Positions 50,679 to 61,374 are shown, numbered from the stretch's first letter. The stretch: 64,000 bases of DNA from RPQJ01 sp963700045 (GCA_963700045.1 CAVOWK010000032.1:124001-188000), one strand, 5' to 3'. Translations and numbers: made by a program. Notes: generated from the sequence alone by a model not told the origin.

Positions 50679-51041
50679 ATGAGTTCCAGTCGTCTCGTCT
50701 ACTCCACCGGCCCCGGACGCCTGTGCCCCGAGTGCACCCGTCCGCTGGCCGAGTGCCGCTGCAAGCGCAGCAAGCCGGCACAGCCCGTCGTGGCCGCGGG
50801 CGACGGCATCGTGCGTGTCGGTCGCGAGACCAAGGGCCGCAAGGGCAAGGGCGTCACGATCATCAGGGGCGTCCCCCTTGCCGGCAACGAACTCGATGCC
50901 CTGGCCACCAGGCTGAAGAAGCGCTGTGGGTGCGGCGGCACCGTCGACGCCGGGGTCATCGAGATCCAGGGCGACCATCGCGACCTGCTGGTCGAAGAAC
51001 TCGGCAGGCTCGGTTACACGGTGCGCCGGTCCGGTGGCTGA
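50679..51041 (+). CDS. yciH: SUI1/eIF1-like translation factor YciH
   Basis: 120 residues. The N-terminus has CPECTRPLAECRC, a zinc-ribbon-like cysteine cluster, then the SUI1 domain: GKGVTIIRGVPLAGNELDAL and CGCGGTVDAGVIEIQGDHRD. Homologous to eukaryotic eIF1; in bacteria it can check start-codon fidelity in vitro. Its stop overlaps the rluF start by 8 bases. Confidence 0.93.
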   Translation: MSSSRLVYSTGPGRLCPECTRPLAECRCKRSKPAQPVVAAGDGIVRVGRETKGRKGKGVTIIRGVPLAGNELDALATRLKKRCGCGGTVDAGVIEIQGDHRDLLVEELGRLGYTVRRSGG

Positions 51042-51768
51042 CTCCAGCGTCCGGATCAACAAGTACCTCAGCGAGACGGGTGCCTGTTCGCGTCGCCAGG
51101 CCGACCAATGGGTCGAGGCCGGCCGCGTCGCAGTGAACGGCGTGACCGCCGTGCTCGGCACCAAGGTCGCCGCAGGCGACGAGGTATCGCTCGACGGGCG
51201 CCCGCTGAACTTCAAGCCCGAGCGCGTCTATCTCGCATTGAACAAGCCGATCGGCATCGAATGCACGACCGACCGCGACGTACCGGACAACATCGTCGAC
51301 TTCGTGGGTCACCGCGAGCGCGTCTTCCCCATCGGTCGCCTGGACAAGGAGTCCGAAGGCCTGATCCTGCTCACCAACGATGGTGACATCGTCAATCGCG
51401 TGCTCCGTGCCGAGCACGAGCACGAGAAGGAATACATCGTCTCGGTCGACCGGCCGCTGACGAACGAGTTCCTGTCAGGCATGGCCCGTGGCGTGCCGAT
51501 CCTCGAGACGGTGACCAACCCGTGCCGCGTCACCCAGGTCGGCCGCAATACGTTCCGTATCGTGCTGACGCAGGGCCTCAACCGTCAGATCCGCCGCATG
51601 TGCGAGCACTTCGATTACCGGGTGCGGCGCCTGCAGCGCGTGCGGATCATGCACATCCAGCTCGGTACGTTGCCTGTGGGCAAATGGCGCAACCTGACCC
51701 CGGCCGAGGTGAAGCCGCTGCTTACACCTCCTGAGCGCAAGCGTGCGACGCTGTCGCTCAGGAAATGA
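51034..51768 (+). CDS. rluF: 23S rRNA pseudouridine synthase RluF
   Basis: 244 residues. S4 domain at the start (VRINKYLSETGACSRRQADQW), then the RsuA-type catalytic domain with FPIGRLDKESEGLILLTNDG (catalytic Asp in GRLDxxSEG) and GLNRQIRRMCEHFDYRVRRL. The length and RINKYLSETG start match RluF (U2604) more than RluB/RluE. I chose GTG at 51034, overlapping yciH, because it directly precedes the S4 domain. Ends one base before the convergent LAB_N gene. Confidence 0.92.
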   Translation: MADSSVRINKYLSETGACSRRQADQWVEAGRVAVNGVTAVLGTKVAAGDEVSLDGRPLNFKPERVYLALNKPIGIECTTDRDVPDNIVDFVGHRERVFPIGRLDKESEGLILLTNDGDIVNRVLRAEHEHEKEYIVSVDRPLTNEFLSGMARGVPILETVTNPCRVTQVGRNTFRIVLTQGLNRQIRRMCEHFDYRVRRLQRVRIMHIQLGTLPVGKWRNLTPAEVKPLLTPPERKRATLSLRK

Positions 51769-52083
51769 CTATGCCCTTTCTTCCTGCCTCACCTTCTTGT
51801 GCCGCAGGTCCAGGACGAGGTTGTAGCCGGCAACGCCGGCCGGAAACAGGTTCGAGAGGATGCCGACCGAATCGTTCTTGCCGAACGTGAAATACGACAG
51901 CAGCAGCAGGCTGCCGCTGATGCTCATCAGCCAGAACACCGTCGGCACGACGGGCCGGCCGTGGCGCCGCGAATAGAACATCTGTACGAACCAGCGGCCC
52001 GCGAACAACGCAACGCCGAGGTAACCGATCAGCTTCCACGGCGTGATCGTAACGCCAAACGCCACCAGCATCGTTTCATTCAT
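51769..52083 (-). CDS. Lipid A biosynthesis N-terminal domain (LAB_N) membrane protein
   Basis: 104 residues with three hydrophobic segments: WKLIGYLGVALFAGRWFVQM, VPTVFWLMSISGSLLLLSYF and VGILSNLFPAGVAGYNLVL. The motif GRWFVQMFYSRRHGRPVVP is the LAB_N signature, found fused to some lipid-A-disaccharide synthases and as stand-alone proteins. Position two bases after kdsB, in the lipid A/Kdo cluster, agrees. Exact role unknown. Confidence 0.88.
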   Translation of the reverse strand: MNETMLVAFGVTITPWKLIGYLGVALFAGRWFVQMFYSRRHGRPVVPTVFWLMSISGSLLLLSYFTFGKNDSVGILSNLFPAGVAGYNLVLDLRHKKVRQEERA

Positions 52084-52085
52084 GG

Positions 52086-52871
52086 TCAGCGTGCTCCAGG
52101 ATCCGTCGTGGCGCGCGCACGTGCGCGCTGCAGGTCTGCGTCCGTATCGATTCCCGGGCCGGGCGGTTCGGCGCACAGCGCCACCGTGATGCGCAGCCCC
52201 GCCTGCAGGGCGCGCAACTGTTCCAGCTTTTCGGCCTGTTCGTAGGTCGAAGGCGCCATGGCCGTGATGCGTTTGAGCGCGCCGACGCGATAGGCATACA
52301 AGCCGACGTGCCGCAGCGCCCCGGAAAAGTCGGTCTGGCTGCCGAGTCCCGCGGTTGCGCCGTCCCGCGACCAGGGAATCGGCGCGCGGCTGAAATACAG
52401 TGCCGCGCCGTCGGCCGCGAACACCACCTTGACCACGTTGGGATCCAGGAATTCGTGCAGCGATTCGATCGGCGTCGCGAGCGTCGCAATGGCGGCAGCC
52501 GGATCACGTGCCAGCAGACTGGCCACCTGGTCGATCAGGCGCGGCGGCACGAAAGGTTCATCACCCTGCACGTTGACGACGATCGTGTCGTCGTCCCAGC
52601 CCCGCTGGCGCGCGACGGCGGCGACGCGATCCGTGCCGGACGGCAGCGCTGCATCGGTCATCACCGCGATCGCCGACGACGGTCGTCGCGGGTCGTGGAC
52701 TGCCGCCGCAATGCGTTCGTCGTCGGTGGCGACCAGCACTTGATCTGCACCGCTGGCTGCAGCCTGCTCCACCACGCGCTGGATCATCGTGCGGCCGCCG
52801 ATGTCGAGCAGCGGCTTGCCGGGCAGACGCGTCGAGGCGTAACGCGCCGGGATGACGACGTGATGGACCAC
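52086..52871 (-). CDS. kdsB: 3-deoxy-manno-octulosonate cytidylyltransferase KdsB
   Basis: 261 residues. Activates Kdo as CMP-Kdo for the LPS core. N-terminal nucleotide-binding motif IPARYASTRLPGKPLLDIGG, then VVNVQGDEPFVPPRLIDQVA and LRHVGLYAYRVGALKRI. The start is GTG at 52871, six bases after the trm112 stop. Member of the msbA-lpxK-trm112-kdsB run. Confidence 0.96.
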   Translation of the reverse strand: MVHHVVIPARYASTRLPGKPLLDIGGRTMIQRVVEQAAASGADQVLVATDDERIAAAVHDPRRPSSAIAVMTDAALPSGTDRVAAVARQRGWDDDTIVVNVQGDEPFVPPRLIDQVASLLARDPAAAIATLATPIESLHEFLDPNVVKVVFAADGAALYFSRAPIPWSRDGATAGLGSQTDFSGALRHVGLYAYRVGALKRITAMAPSTYEQAEKLEQLRALQAGLRITVALCAEPPGPGIDTDADLQRARARATTDPGAR

Positions 52872-52877
52872 GGTCGC

Positions 52878-53066
52878 TCAGTCCTTGAGCAGCGGGTCGT
52901 CGGAATTCAGGCGGCGAGCTTCGTCCTCGAGCATCGCCGGAACACCGTCAATCACCGGAAACGCCAGGCGATCGGCGCGGCAAACGAGGGTCTGCGCGTC
53001 GCGGTGCCACTGCAGGGGCCCCTTGCAGAGCGGGCAGGCGAGGATGTCGAGCAGCTTGTTATCCAA
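52878..53066 (-). CDS. Trm112-family zinc-ribbon protein
   Basis: 62 residues beginning LDNKLLDILACPLCKGPLQW; the CPLC and single C in TLVCRADRLAFPVIDGVPAML form the family's metal-site pattern. I chose TTG at 53066, with GGGAG in front, because family members begin (M/L)D.KLLDIL; GTG at 53081 is the alternative. Conserved between lpxK and kdsB in gammaproteobacteria. It overlaps the lpxK stop by 8 bases. Confidence 0.9.
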   Translation of the reverse strand: MDNKLLDILACPLCKGPLQWHRDAQTLVCRADRLAFPVIDGVPAMLEDEARRLNSDDPLLKD

Positions 53067-54102
53067 GGGACACTCCCGCACCGGTCAAGCCGGTGCGATC
53101 AAATACGGATGTCAGCAACGCCGCGGCCTCGGCGCGACCGATGCTCACTTCGAGATCGACCCACCACCAGTCGGGACGGGCGATCTGCCGGCATTTTACG
53201 GCATCTTTCTCGGTCATCAGGACAATGGCGCCCGCGGGGAACGGCAGCGCACCGGCGTCCAATGGCGCGTGGTCGGGCAATGCATGCATCTTGACGACCA
53301 ATCCACGCTGCGCGAGACCGCGAAAAAAGGCATCAGGATGGCCGATGCCGGCTATCGCATGCAGGTCGGACGCCTGCGCAAACCCGGCCAGTGGCCGACG
53401 TTCGTTCGTGAGCAGGTTCACTGCGTCGCCGAGATCGAACCGCGCGCGCAGCAGCATGGGCGATCGAACTGAAAAATCGGCGCGCCCGTCCCCACCGCGC
53501 TCGGTCACGACGACAGCATGGACTGATTCCAGCTCGCGTGCAGGCTCACGCAACGGACCCGCCGGCAACAGCCAGCGGTTACCGAGTCCGCGCGCGCCGT
53601 CGATGACCGCAATTTCATAGTCGCGCGCCAGTCGCATGTGTTGCAGCCCGTCATCGCAGACGATGACCTCCGCACCGTGCTCGGCCGCGAGACGCGCCGC
53701 CGCGACCCGATCCGCACCGATCACCACGGTGTGCACGCCACGCCGCGCATGCACCAGCGCCTCGTCACCGGTGACACCCGGATCGTCCGCTGGCGTCACG
53801 ACCCTGGGAGCACCGCGATGCAATCCGCCGTAGCCGCGCAGGACCACGCCGACCCGCCGGCCGCGAGCCTCGAGCTGCCGAGCAAGCCAGGCGGCGACCG
53901 GTGTCTTGCCGGTGCCGCCGACCGTCAGGTTGCCGACGACGATGACAGGCACGCCGACGTGTTCGACGCGAAGCAAGCCGATGCGATACGCCAGCGCACG
54001 CAATGCGAGAATCATGCGGTACAGCAGGGCCAGCGGCCACAGCGGCAGGCTGCGCCAGGCGGGGCCGTACCAGACGCTCTGCAGCCGCGCGTCGAGCGAC
54101 AT
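53059..54102 (-). CDS. lpxK: Tetraacyldisaccharide 4'-kinase LpxK
   Basis: 347 residues. Inner-membrane kinase that forms lipid IVA. N-terminal membrane helix (LWPLALLYRMILALRAL), P-loop VGNLTVGGTGKTPVAAWLA, then VICDDGLQHMRLARDYEIAV and the C-terminal MTEKDAVKCR. Three bases separate it from msbA. Confidence 0.96.
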   Translation of the reverse strand: MSLDARLQSVWYGPAWRSLPLWPLALLYRMILALRALAYRIGLLRVEHVGVPVIVVGNLTVGGTGKTPVAAWLARQLEARGRRVGVVLRGYGGLHRGAPRVVTPADDPGVTGDEALVHARRGVHTVVIGADRVAAARLAAEHGAEVIVCDDGLQHMRLARDYEIAVIDGARGLGNRWLLPAGPLREPARELESVHAVVVTERGGDGRADFSVRSPMLLRARFDLGDAVNLLTNERRPLAGFAQASDLHAIAGIGHPDAFFRGLAQRGLVVKMHALPDHAPLDAGALPFPAGAIVLMTEKDAVKCRQIARPDWWWVDLEVSIGRAEAAALLTSVFDRTGLTGAGVSLG

Positions 54103-54105
54103 GCT

Positions 54106-55872
54106 TCAGTCGTTGAACTGCAACCGATGCAGCACGGCGTACTGGCCGTCGCGCGCCAGCAGTTCCTGGTGGGTTCCCGATTCCACGACGCGTCCCGAGT
54201 CCATGACGAGGATGCGGTCGGCCTTCTCGACCGTCGACAGGCGGTGCGCGATGATGAGCGTCGTGCGGTTGGCCATGAGCGCCTCGAGCTGGTCCTGGAT
54301 CTGGCGTTCGATCTCGGTGTCGAGCGCCGAAGTCGCTTCGTCCAGGATCAGGATCGGCGTGTTGCGCAGCAGCGCGCGCGCGATCGCAATGCGCTGGCGC
54401 TGGCCGCCCGACAGCAGCGTGCCGCGATCGCCCACGACCGTGTCGAGCCCGAGCGGCAACTGCGCGCTGAACTCGTTGACGCGAGCGCTTGCCGCCGCGG
54501 CTTCGATCTCGGCAGCCGTTGCCGGAAAGCCGAAAGCGATGTTGCTCTTGATCGTGTCGTTGAACAGCACGACGTCCTGGCTCACGAGGCTGACCTGTGC
54601 GCGCAGGGAATCAAGGGCGAACTCGCGTGCGTCGTGGCCGTCGACCAGCACCTGCCCCGCCGTCGGATCATAGAAGCGCGGCAGCAATCCGACGAGCGTG
54701 GACTTGCCGCTGCCGGACCGACCCACGATCGCGATTTTCTCGCCGGGTCGCGCCCGGAAACTCACGCCGCGCAGCACGGGATCCGCCGCAGTCGGGTACT
54801 TGAACTCGACGTTGCGGTACTCGACTTCACCGCGCGCACGTTCGAGCCGGAAGCTGCCGCCCTGGTCCTCGAGCGGGGCGTCGAGCACTTCGAAAATGCT
54901 CTGCGCGGCTGCGATGCCCTGCTGCAGTGGTCCCGCGACGTTGACCAGCCGGCGCAGCGGCGCCGTGATCAGCATCAGCGCCGCAATGAACGAGGTGAAC
55001 TCGCCCACCGACATCAGGCCATTGATGGCGTCGACCGTCGCCAGGTACAGCACGCCCGCCAGGCCGACGGCCGCGATCGTCTGCACGATGGGATTGCTCA
55101 TGCCCTTGGTCATCATGAGCTTCATGTGCGAGCGACGGTTATGCTCGATCACTTCGTCGAACATCCGCGCCTCGTAGTCCTGCGCGCTGAAGACGCGGAT
55201 CACCCGCGGCGCCTCGATCGCTTCCTTGGCGACGCGCGTCACGTCGCCCATGGAGTTCTGGATGCGGCGGCTGTAGCGGCGGAACAGCAGGTTGATCTTG
55301 CGGATCAGCACCGCGATCAGCGGGCCGACGATCAGGCTGAACAGCGTGAGCTTCGGGTTGAGGTAAAGCAGGTAGCCGATCAGGCCGACGATCGTCAGCG
55401 AGTCGCGGATGAACACGGTGACCGAATCGGTGGTCGCGGTGGCCACCTGCTCCGTGTTGTACGTGAGCTTGGACAGCAGCACCCCCGACGTGTTGGTGTC
55501 GAAATACGACACCGGCAGGTGCACGTAGCGCTCGAAGATCTGTCCGCGCAGCGTCTTCACGATGTGGCGGCCGACGAAGCCCGGACAGTACGTCTGCATG
55601 AAGTCGCCGACGCCGCGCAGGATGAAGAGCCCGACCAGCGCCAGCGGCACCAGCCAGACCATGCGCGGATCCTTGGCGACGAACGTGCCGTCGAGGAAGA
55701 ACTTCACGAACGCGGCCCAGCCGGCGTCGGTCGCGGCGAAGATCGTCATGCCGACCACGCCGACCGCGAACATGGCCTTGTGCGGCCGCAGGTAGCCGAG
55801 CAGGCGCTTGTACGTCTGCAGGGCGCCCTCCGGCATCTTCAGGTCGATGCGTTTATCGGCTTTCCGACCCAT
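54106..55872 (-). CDS. msbA: Lipid A export ATP-binding/permease MsbA
   Basis: 588 residues. Six-TM ABC exporter half (about 1-330) and ATPase domain: Walker A VGRSGSGKSTLVGLLPRFYD, signature LLSGGQRQRIAIARALL, Walker B ILILDEATSALDTEIE. Flips lipid A-core across the inner membrane. The start overlaps exbD by 20 bases and lpxK follows, the standard msbA-lpxK pair. Confidence 0.96.
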   Translation of the reverse strand: MGRKADKRIDLKMPEGALQTYKRLLGYLRPHKAMFAVGVVGMTIFAATDAGWAAFVKFFLDGTFVAKDPRMVWLVPLALVGLFILRGVGDFMQTYCPGFVGRHIVKTLRGQIFERYVHLPVSYFDTNTSGVLLSKLTYNTEQVATATTDSVTVFIRDSLTIVGLIGYLLYLNPKLTLFSLIVGPLIAVLIRKINLLFRRYSRRIQNSMGDVTRVAKEAIEAPRVIRVFSAQDYEARMFDEVIEHNRRSHMKLMMTKGMSNPIVQTIAAVGLAGVLYLATVDAINGLMSVGEFTSFIAALMLITAPLRRLVNVAGPLQQGIAAAQSIFEVLDAPLEDQGGSFRLERARGEVEYRNVEFKYPTAADPVLRGVSFRARPGEKIAIVGRSGSGKSTLVGLLPRFYDPTAGQVLVDGHDAREFALDSLRAQVSLVSQDVVLFNDTIKSNIAFGFPATAAEIEAAAASARVNEFSAQLPLGLDTVVGDRGTLLSGGQRQRIAIARALLRNTPILILDEATSALDTEIERQIQDQLEALMANRTTLIIAHRLSTVEKADRILVMDSGRVVESGTHQELLARDGQYAVLHRLQFND

Positions 55873-56281
55873 CGTGAACCGTGGCGATGTTGATCTGGCG
55901 GTAGCCTAGGCGTCCGGCGACGTCCATCGCCGTGACGACCGACTGGTGCACGGCCCGCGCGTCGGCGCGGATCGTGATGGGTTGCGCACGGTTGCCGTGG
56001 CTGGCGCGTGCAAGTGCCGTGGCGAGCGTGTCGGGACTGTTGTTGACGAGATCACGACCGCCCACGCGGTAATTTCCCTCCGCCGTCACCTCGATCTCGA
56101 CCGTTTCCTTGACCGAGGCCTCGTCGGGCTGGACGCCGGCGTCCGGCAACCGCACCTGCAACCGGCCCTCGTCGATGAACTTGGTGGACATCATGAAGAA
56201 GATCAGCAGCAGCAGCACGACGTCGATCAGCGACGTCATGTTGAGCTCGAGCTCCTCACGGTGCTTCTGCTGGAACCTCAA
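55853..56281 (-). CDS. exbD: Biopolymer transport protein ExbD
   Basis: 142 residues. One TM helix containing the proton-path Asp20 (MTSLIDVVLLLLIFFMMSTK) and a periplasmic domain (DEGRLQVRLPDAGVQPDEAS). With ExbB it forms a proton-driven motor; TonB is not present here, so the pair may serve a Tol/Ton-like complex encoded elsewhere. ATGA overlap with exbB and 20-base overlap with msbA. Confidence 0.94.
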   Translation of the reverse strand: MRFQQKHREELELNMTSLIDVVLLLLIFFMMSTKFIDEGRLQVRLPDAGVQPDEASVKETVEIEVTAEGNYRVGGRDLVNNSPDTLATALARASHGNRAQPITIRADARAVHQSVVTAMDVAGRLGYRQINIATVHDGSESR

Positions 56282-56958
56282 GCCACGGCTTCCTGCGCGT
56301 CCGCCGGCGACGACAGCGCCACACCGATCTCGACCGCCGCAGCCGGACGCAACGTGCTCGCGCGATCGATGGCCTGCACCAGCTTGAGCGATTCCTTCTC
56401 CATGTCGATGACGTGCCCATCGACGCGGCCGCGCAGGTAGCGGTACGCCACGAGCGCCGGGATCGCGATGATGAGGCCCGCCGCAGTGGTGATCAGGGCT
56501 TCGGCGATGCCTGAGGCCATGGCTGAAGGGTTACCCACGCCAGCGACCGTGATCGCCTTGAACGTGCGGATCATGCCCGTGACGGTGCCCAGCAGACCGA
56601 GCAGCGGCGAGATGGCGGCGATCGTGCCGAGAGTGTTCAGGTACCGCTCCAGTTCGTGGGCGACGTGACGTCCGGCGTCCTCGATCGCCTCGATCATCAG
56701 CGAGCGGTCGCGGTGGCGATTGGCGAGCCCGGCCGCAAGCACGCGCCCGAGCGGCGAGTGCTGCTGCAACGCGAGGATCTGCTTGTCGGAAAGGGTGCGG
56801 TTTTCGACCCAGCGCCAGACCTTGTCGACGAGTTCCTCGGGCACGACGCGCTGGCTCCGCAGCGTCCAGAGGCGCTCGAGCGTGATGGCGGCGGCAAGTA
56901 TGGAGCAGAGGATGAGCGGCACCATGACGATGCCGCCGGCCTTCACGATTTCGAACAT
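56278..56958 (-). CDS. exbB: MotA/TolQ/ExbB proton channel family protein
   Basis: 226 residues from MFEIVKAGGIVMVPLILCSI. Three TM segments; the conserved channel parts are YLNTLGTIAAISPLLGLLGT followed by VTGMIRTFKAI, and ALITTAAGLIIAIPALVAYR. Start at 56958 chosen at the family N-terminus; the longer frame adds 26 unlikely residues. Lies 81 bases after comEC, perhaps with its own promoter. Confidence 0.94.
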   Translation of the reverse strand: MFEIVKAGGIVMVPLILCSILAAAITLERLWTLRSQRVVPEELVDKVWRWVENRTLSDKQILALQQHSPLGRVLAAGLANRHRDRSLMIEAIEDAGRHVAHELERYLNTLGTIAAISPLLGLLGTVTGMIRTFKAITVAGVGNPSAMASGIAEALITTAAGLIIAIPALVAYRYLRGRVDGHVIDMEKESLKLVQAIDRASTLRPAAAVEIGVALSSPADAQEAVA

Positions 56959-57039
56959 GTGGCTCGCTCGAGTCCCTGTGCCCGCAGAAATGACCCGCCG
57001 ATGATACTGGAACCCCTCCCCCGCGGCGACGGGCATGGT

Positions 57040-59343
57040 TCATGGATCACGCCACGGGCGCGGGCGTTCGCGCCGCCATTGCAGCGGCGGCGCCAGGGCT
57101 CGTCCGGGCGCAAGCTCGAACGTGATGGCTCCGCCGTCACTCGTTCGGATACCCTGAGCTCCTGCCTGCTCCCAGCGCTCCACGACGCCCCGCACCGGGA
57201 AATTCCAGCGATTGCGGTGACCCACGGCATAGACGGCCCAGCGCGGCCGCACCGCCGTCACGAAGTCCTGCGTCGAGGAAGTGCGGCTGCCGTGGTGCGG
57301 CACCACCACGACATCGACGGCTGCCAATGCGCTTTCGCGCAGCATGTCGCGCTCGGCCTCGGCCTCGATGTCGCCGGTGACCAGCGCCGCATGCCCGCCT
57401 GCGCTCACCAGCAGCACGCACGAACTGTCGTTGTCGCGCTGGTAGCCGACGTCGCCGGGGTGCAGCCAGCGAAAACCGACTCCATCCCAGGACCATGCCT
57501 CGCCACGCCGGCAGGTGTCCCGGGTCAGCTGCGCACGGCGGTCGTCGAACTCGCTCGCCCGCAGGCTCGGCCCCAAAGTGAGGGCGTGCGCATCCATGAG
57601 CGCGAGCACGCTGCCCGCCCCGCCCTTGTGATCGTCGTCGTCGTGACTCACGACGACGCGATCCACCGTGCGAATGCCGCGCGCCTTGAGGAAAGGAACG
57701 ACCACGAGCTGGCCGGTGTCGCTGCCCGTGCGGAACGAAGGTCCTGCGTCGTAGACGAGCGTGTGTCCGCGCGTTTCGACTACGACCGACAGGCCCTGCC
57801 CGACGTCGAGAATCGTGACCCGCGCGGCCCCATCAGGCACGAGCGCAGGCCGCCACAGGCAAGCCGTCGCGACGAGCACGCCACCGGCGATGCGACCCAG
57901 GGCCGGCAAAGGCGACAGCGCCGCGAGCGCGCCAAGCACGAGGGCGATCCAGGCGGTGCCGTCGAGTCCGGCGAGCGACCAGGTGGCGAGCGTCCACGAT
58001 GCCGGCACCTCGATCAGCGGCCACGTCGATTCGATCAGACGGCCAGTCCAGTCGAGCATGACCGCACCCGCGTCGTTGGCAATTATCGCGACGGCGCACG
58101 ACACCAGCACCGCCGGCACGATCAGCAACGTATAGAGCGGGATCGCGTACAGATTGACCAGCGCAGAAACGAGCGAAACCGAACCGAAGCTGCCCGCCAG
58201 CACCGGCACGAGTCCCAGCGTGACGACCATTTGAACCAGCAGGTAGCTGCGGATCAGACCGGGTGGCCGGACGTGCCCGGTGGCGCCGTAGAGAATGACG
58301 GCCACGGCGCCGAACGACAGCCAGAACCCTGGCGCGAGCGGTGCCAGCGGGTCGAGCAGCAGCACACCGACCACGCAGATGCCCAGCCCATCGGCGACGC
58401 CGATCCTTCGCCGCAACAGGAGCGCTGCGGCGCCGCACGCGATCATGACCATGGTGCGCTGTGTCGGCACGGACCAGCCTGCCAGCAGGCTGTAGCCCAA
58501 CGCTGCGATGGCCGCTGCCACGACTGACGCATCGCGCGTGGCATCTGTCGCGCCAAGGCTCTGCCGGAATCGCTGCACTCGCCCGCCCAGCCATCCAAAG
58601 GCCGCCGCCACCATCGCGATATGCAGGCCCGAGATCGCCATCAGGTGGCTCGTGCCACTGCGCGAGAGCTGCAGCCACTGGTCGCGGCTCAGCGCGTCCT
58701 GGAGGCCCACGGCAAGTCCGGCGACGATGCCGGCCGAGGGTCGCTCGCCAAGCGCGTCCCGGATGAGCGAGGCGACCCGCGCGCGTGCAAGCAACACAGG
58801 ATACTTGAAGGCCGCGTTTGACTCGCGGCCGAGCCGTTCGCCGGAACGCACGTAGCCGCTCGCGCCAACGTGATCGCGCAGCATCCGCGCCTCGTTGTCG
58901 CGCCCACCCGGGTTGGCAAACCCACGAGGACGGCGCAGTTTCACCTCGAGTTCGAGCGTCTCCGCGGCTTCGACTCGGGAGGGGGCGTCGTACCAGGTCA
59001 GCTCAATCAGCCGGGGAAGCGAACGTGAGTCGCCGTCCGGCAGCGGCGAGAAGCGGAACTTGAGCGCGTCGAGCGAGCCCTGCGGCACGCTCGTGACCAC
59101 GCCACGCACGCGCACTGCACGCCCCTCCAGCGCAGGGTCCAGCCGGTCGGCCAGGCCTGCATCGAGTTGCACGGCGGTCAGCCAGAATCCCACCCCGGGG
59201 CCTAGCAGCCAGGTTCTGCGCCACGTGCAGGCGCCAGCAACACTCGCGCAAAGACAGGTCCACACCAGCACGACAGGAGGCGCCTGTGGCAGGCTGAGCA
59301 CCGCACACGAGCCCGCCAGGAGGCCTGCCGCCAATTGCCACAT
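57040..59343 (-). CDS. comEC: DNA internalization protein ComEC/Rec2
   Basis: 767 residues. N-terminal membrane helices and OB-like DUF4131 region, central Competence domain (SGTSHLMAISGLHIAMVAAA; GYSLLAGWSVPTQRTMVMIA), and a C-terminal metallo-beta-lactamase domain (VTILDVGQGLSVVVETRGHT, VVSHDDDDHKGG, VVPHHGSRTSS). Inner-membrane channel for single-stranded DNA in natural transformation. The intact MBL motif suggests strand-degradation capability. 86 bases from lolD. Whole-length and apparently functional. Confidence 0.95.
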   Translation of the reverse strand: MWQLAAGLLAGSCAVLSLPQAPPVVLVWTCLCASVAGACTWRRTWLLGPGVGFWLTAVQLDAGLADRLDPALEGRAVRVRGVVTSVPQGSLDALKFRFSPLPDGDSRSLPRLIELTWYDAPSRVEAAETLELEVKLRRPRGFANPGGRDNEARMLRDHVGASGYVRSGERLGRESNAAFKYPVLLARARVASLIRDALGERPSAGIVAGLAVGLQDALSRDQWLQLSRSGTSHLMAISGLHIAMVAAAFGWLGGRVQRFRQSLGATDATRDASVVAAAIAALGYSLLAGWSVPTQRTMVMIACGAAALLLRRRIGVADGLGICVVGVLLLDPLAPLAPGFWLSFGAVAVILYGATGHVRPPGLIRSYLLVQMVVTLGLVPVLAGSFGSVSLVSALVNLYAIPLYTLLIVPAVLVSCAVAIIANDAGAVMLDWTGRLIESTWPLIEVPASWTLATWSLAGLDGTAWIALVLGALAALSPLPALGRIAGGVLVATACLWRPALVPDGAARVTILDVGQGLSVVVETRGHTLVYDAGPSFRTGSDTGQLVVVPFLKARGIRTVDRVVVSHDDDDHKGGAGSVLALMDAHALTLGPSLRASEFDDRRAQLTRDTCRRGEAWSWDGVGFRWLHPGDVGYQRDNDSSCVLLVSAGGHAALVTGDIEAEAERDMLRESALAAVDVVVVPHHGSRTSSTQDFVTAVRPRWAVYAVGHRNRWNFPVRGVVERWEQAGAQGIRTSDGGAITFELAPGRALAPPLQWRRERPRPWRDP

Positions 59344-59429
59344 GGTTCCACGTCCCGACCGCGAGGACGGCAGCGTGCCGGGTACCTGCGGCAGTTGGCG
59401 ACGCGACTAATCGGCGCCTTCAGCCCGAT

Positions 59430-60105
<676 letters not shown>

Positions 60106-60113
<8 letters not shown>

Positions 60114-61374
60114 GGCGCAGGGCCCTCGCCGGATCGGTGGTCGCTGCGCGCCACGCGGGATACAGGGTGGATAGACAACAGAGCGCGAACGCCGTGCCCG
60201 CGATGAGCAACACGTCGCCGGGTTCGACTCGCGCCGGCAGGTCGCTCATGAGGTAAACGCTCGCGTCCATGAAATGCACGCCGAAGACGCGCTCCAGGCC
60301 GTGCACGATCGACTCGAGGTTCGTCGCCAGCAGCACGCCGAGAGCCACGCCGCCAAGCGTGCCGAGCAGGCCGATCACGGTGCCCTGGGTCGTGAAGATC
60401 GCGAGGATGCTCGAGGGTCGCGCGCCGATCGTGCGCAGGATGGCGATGTCCGGCTGCTTGTCCTTCACCGCCATCACCAGCGTCGACACGATGTTGAACG
60501 CTGCGACCGCCACGACCAGCAGCAGGATGAAGAACATCATGCGCTTGGTCAGTTCGATCGAGCGGAAGAAGTTGGCATTGCGCTGCGTCCAGTCCTCGAC
60601 GTAGAGCCCGCCGCCAAGCTCGCTGGCCACCTCGCGCACCGCGAGAGGTGCCGCGTAGGGATCCTTTACCGCCAGGCGCAGTCCCGTCACGTTGGCGCCC
60701 AGCCGCAGCAGTCGCGCGGCATCGGCAACGTGCACCACTGCGAGCGTCGAGTCGATCTCGTACATGCCGGAGCGGAAGGTGCCCGCGACCTCGAAGCGAC
60801 GCAGCCGCGGCAGCACACCGGCCGGCGTCACGTTGCCCTTGGCGACGGCAACGACGACGGAGCCGCCCAGGCCGACACCGAGCTTGTGCGCCAGCTCTTC
60901 GCCCAGCAGGATGCTGAAGGTACCCGGCTGCAGCGACTGCATCGATCCGCTCGTGAGCCGCTCGCCAAGCGCAGAGACCTGCGACTCGAGCACCGGATCG
61001 ATGCCACGCAGGGTGGCGGCGCTCGCCGCACCCGCAGCGTGATCGGCGATCAGCAGCGTTTCGGCTTCGACGAACGGCGCTGCTGCCGACACCCGGGGAT
61101 TCTTCAGCGCCGTTTCCCGCATCGCGTCCCAGCCGGCGAGTCCCTCGCCGAAGGCCGTGATCGTCGCGTGCGACGTCAGGCTCAGGATGCGTGACCGCAG
61201 TTCGTGCTCGAATCCGTTCATCACGGACAGCACGACGATCAGCACGGCCACGCCGATCGCCACGCCCACCATGGAGATCAGCGAGATGAAGGACAGGAAG
61301 CGGTTCCCGGTCGAACGCAGGTAGCGCCGGCCGATCGTGAGTTCGAACGGGGTGCCACTCCCTGCCACGATCAT
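60106..61374 (-). CDS. lolE: Lipoprotein-releasing system permease, LolE-like
   Basis: 422 residues. N-terminal TM with the Lol motif ISLISMVGVAIGVAVLIVVL followed by SVMNGFEHELRSRIL, a large periplasmic domain, and three C-terminal TMs (MMFFILLLVVAVAAFNIVS; FTTQGTVIGLLGTLGGVALG). Together with the paralogue upstream and LolD it forms the LolCDE complex. The LolE assignment rests on N-terminal resemblance to E. coli LolE and is tentative. Confidence 0.9.

Noticed and set aside
53638..55893. 751-codon plus-strand frame opposite lpxK/msbA
   Set aside because: Shadow frame of two essential genes; composition typical of antisense GC-rich DNA.
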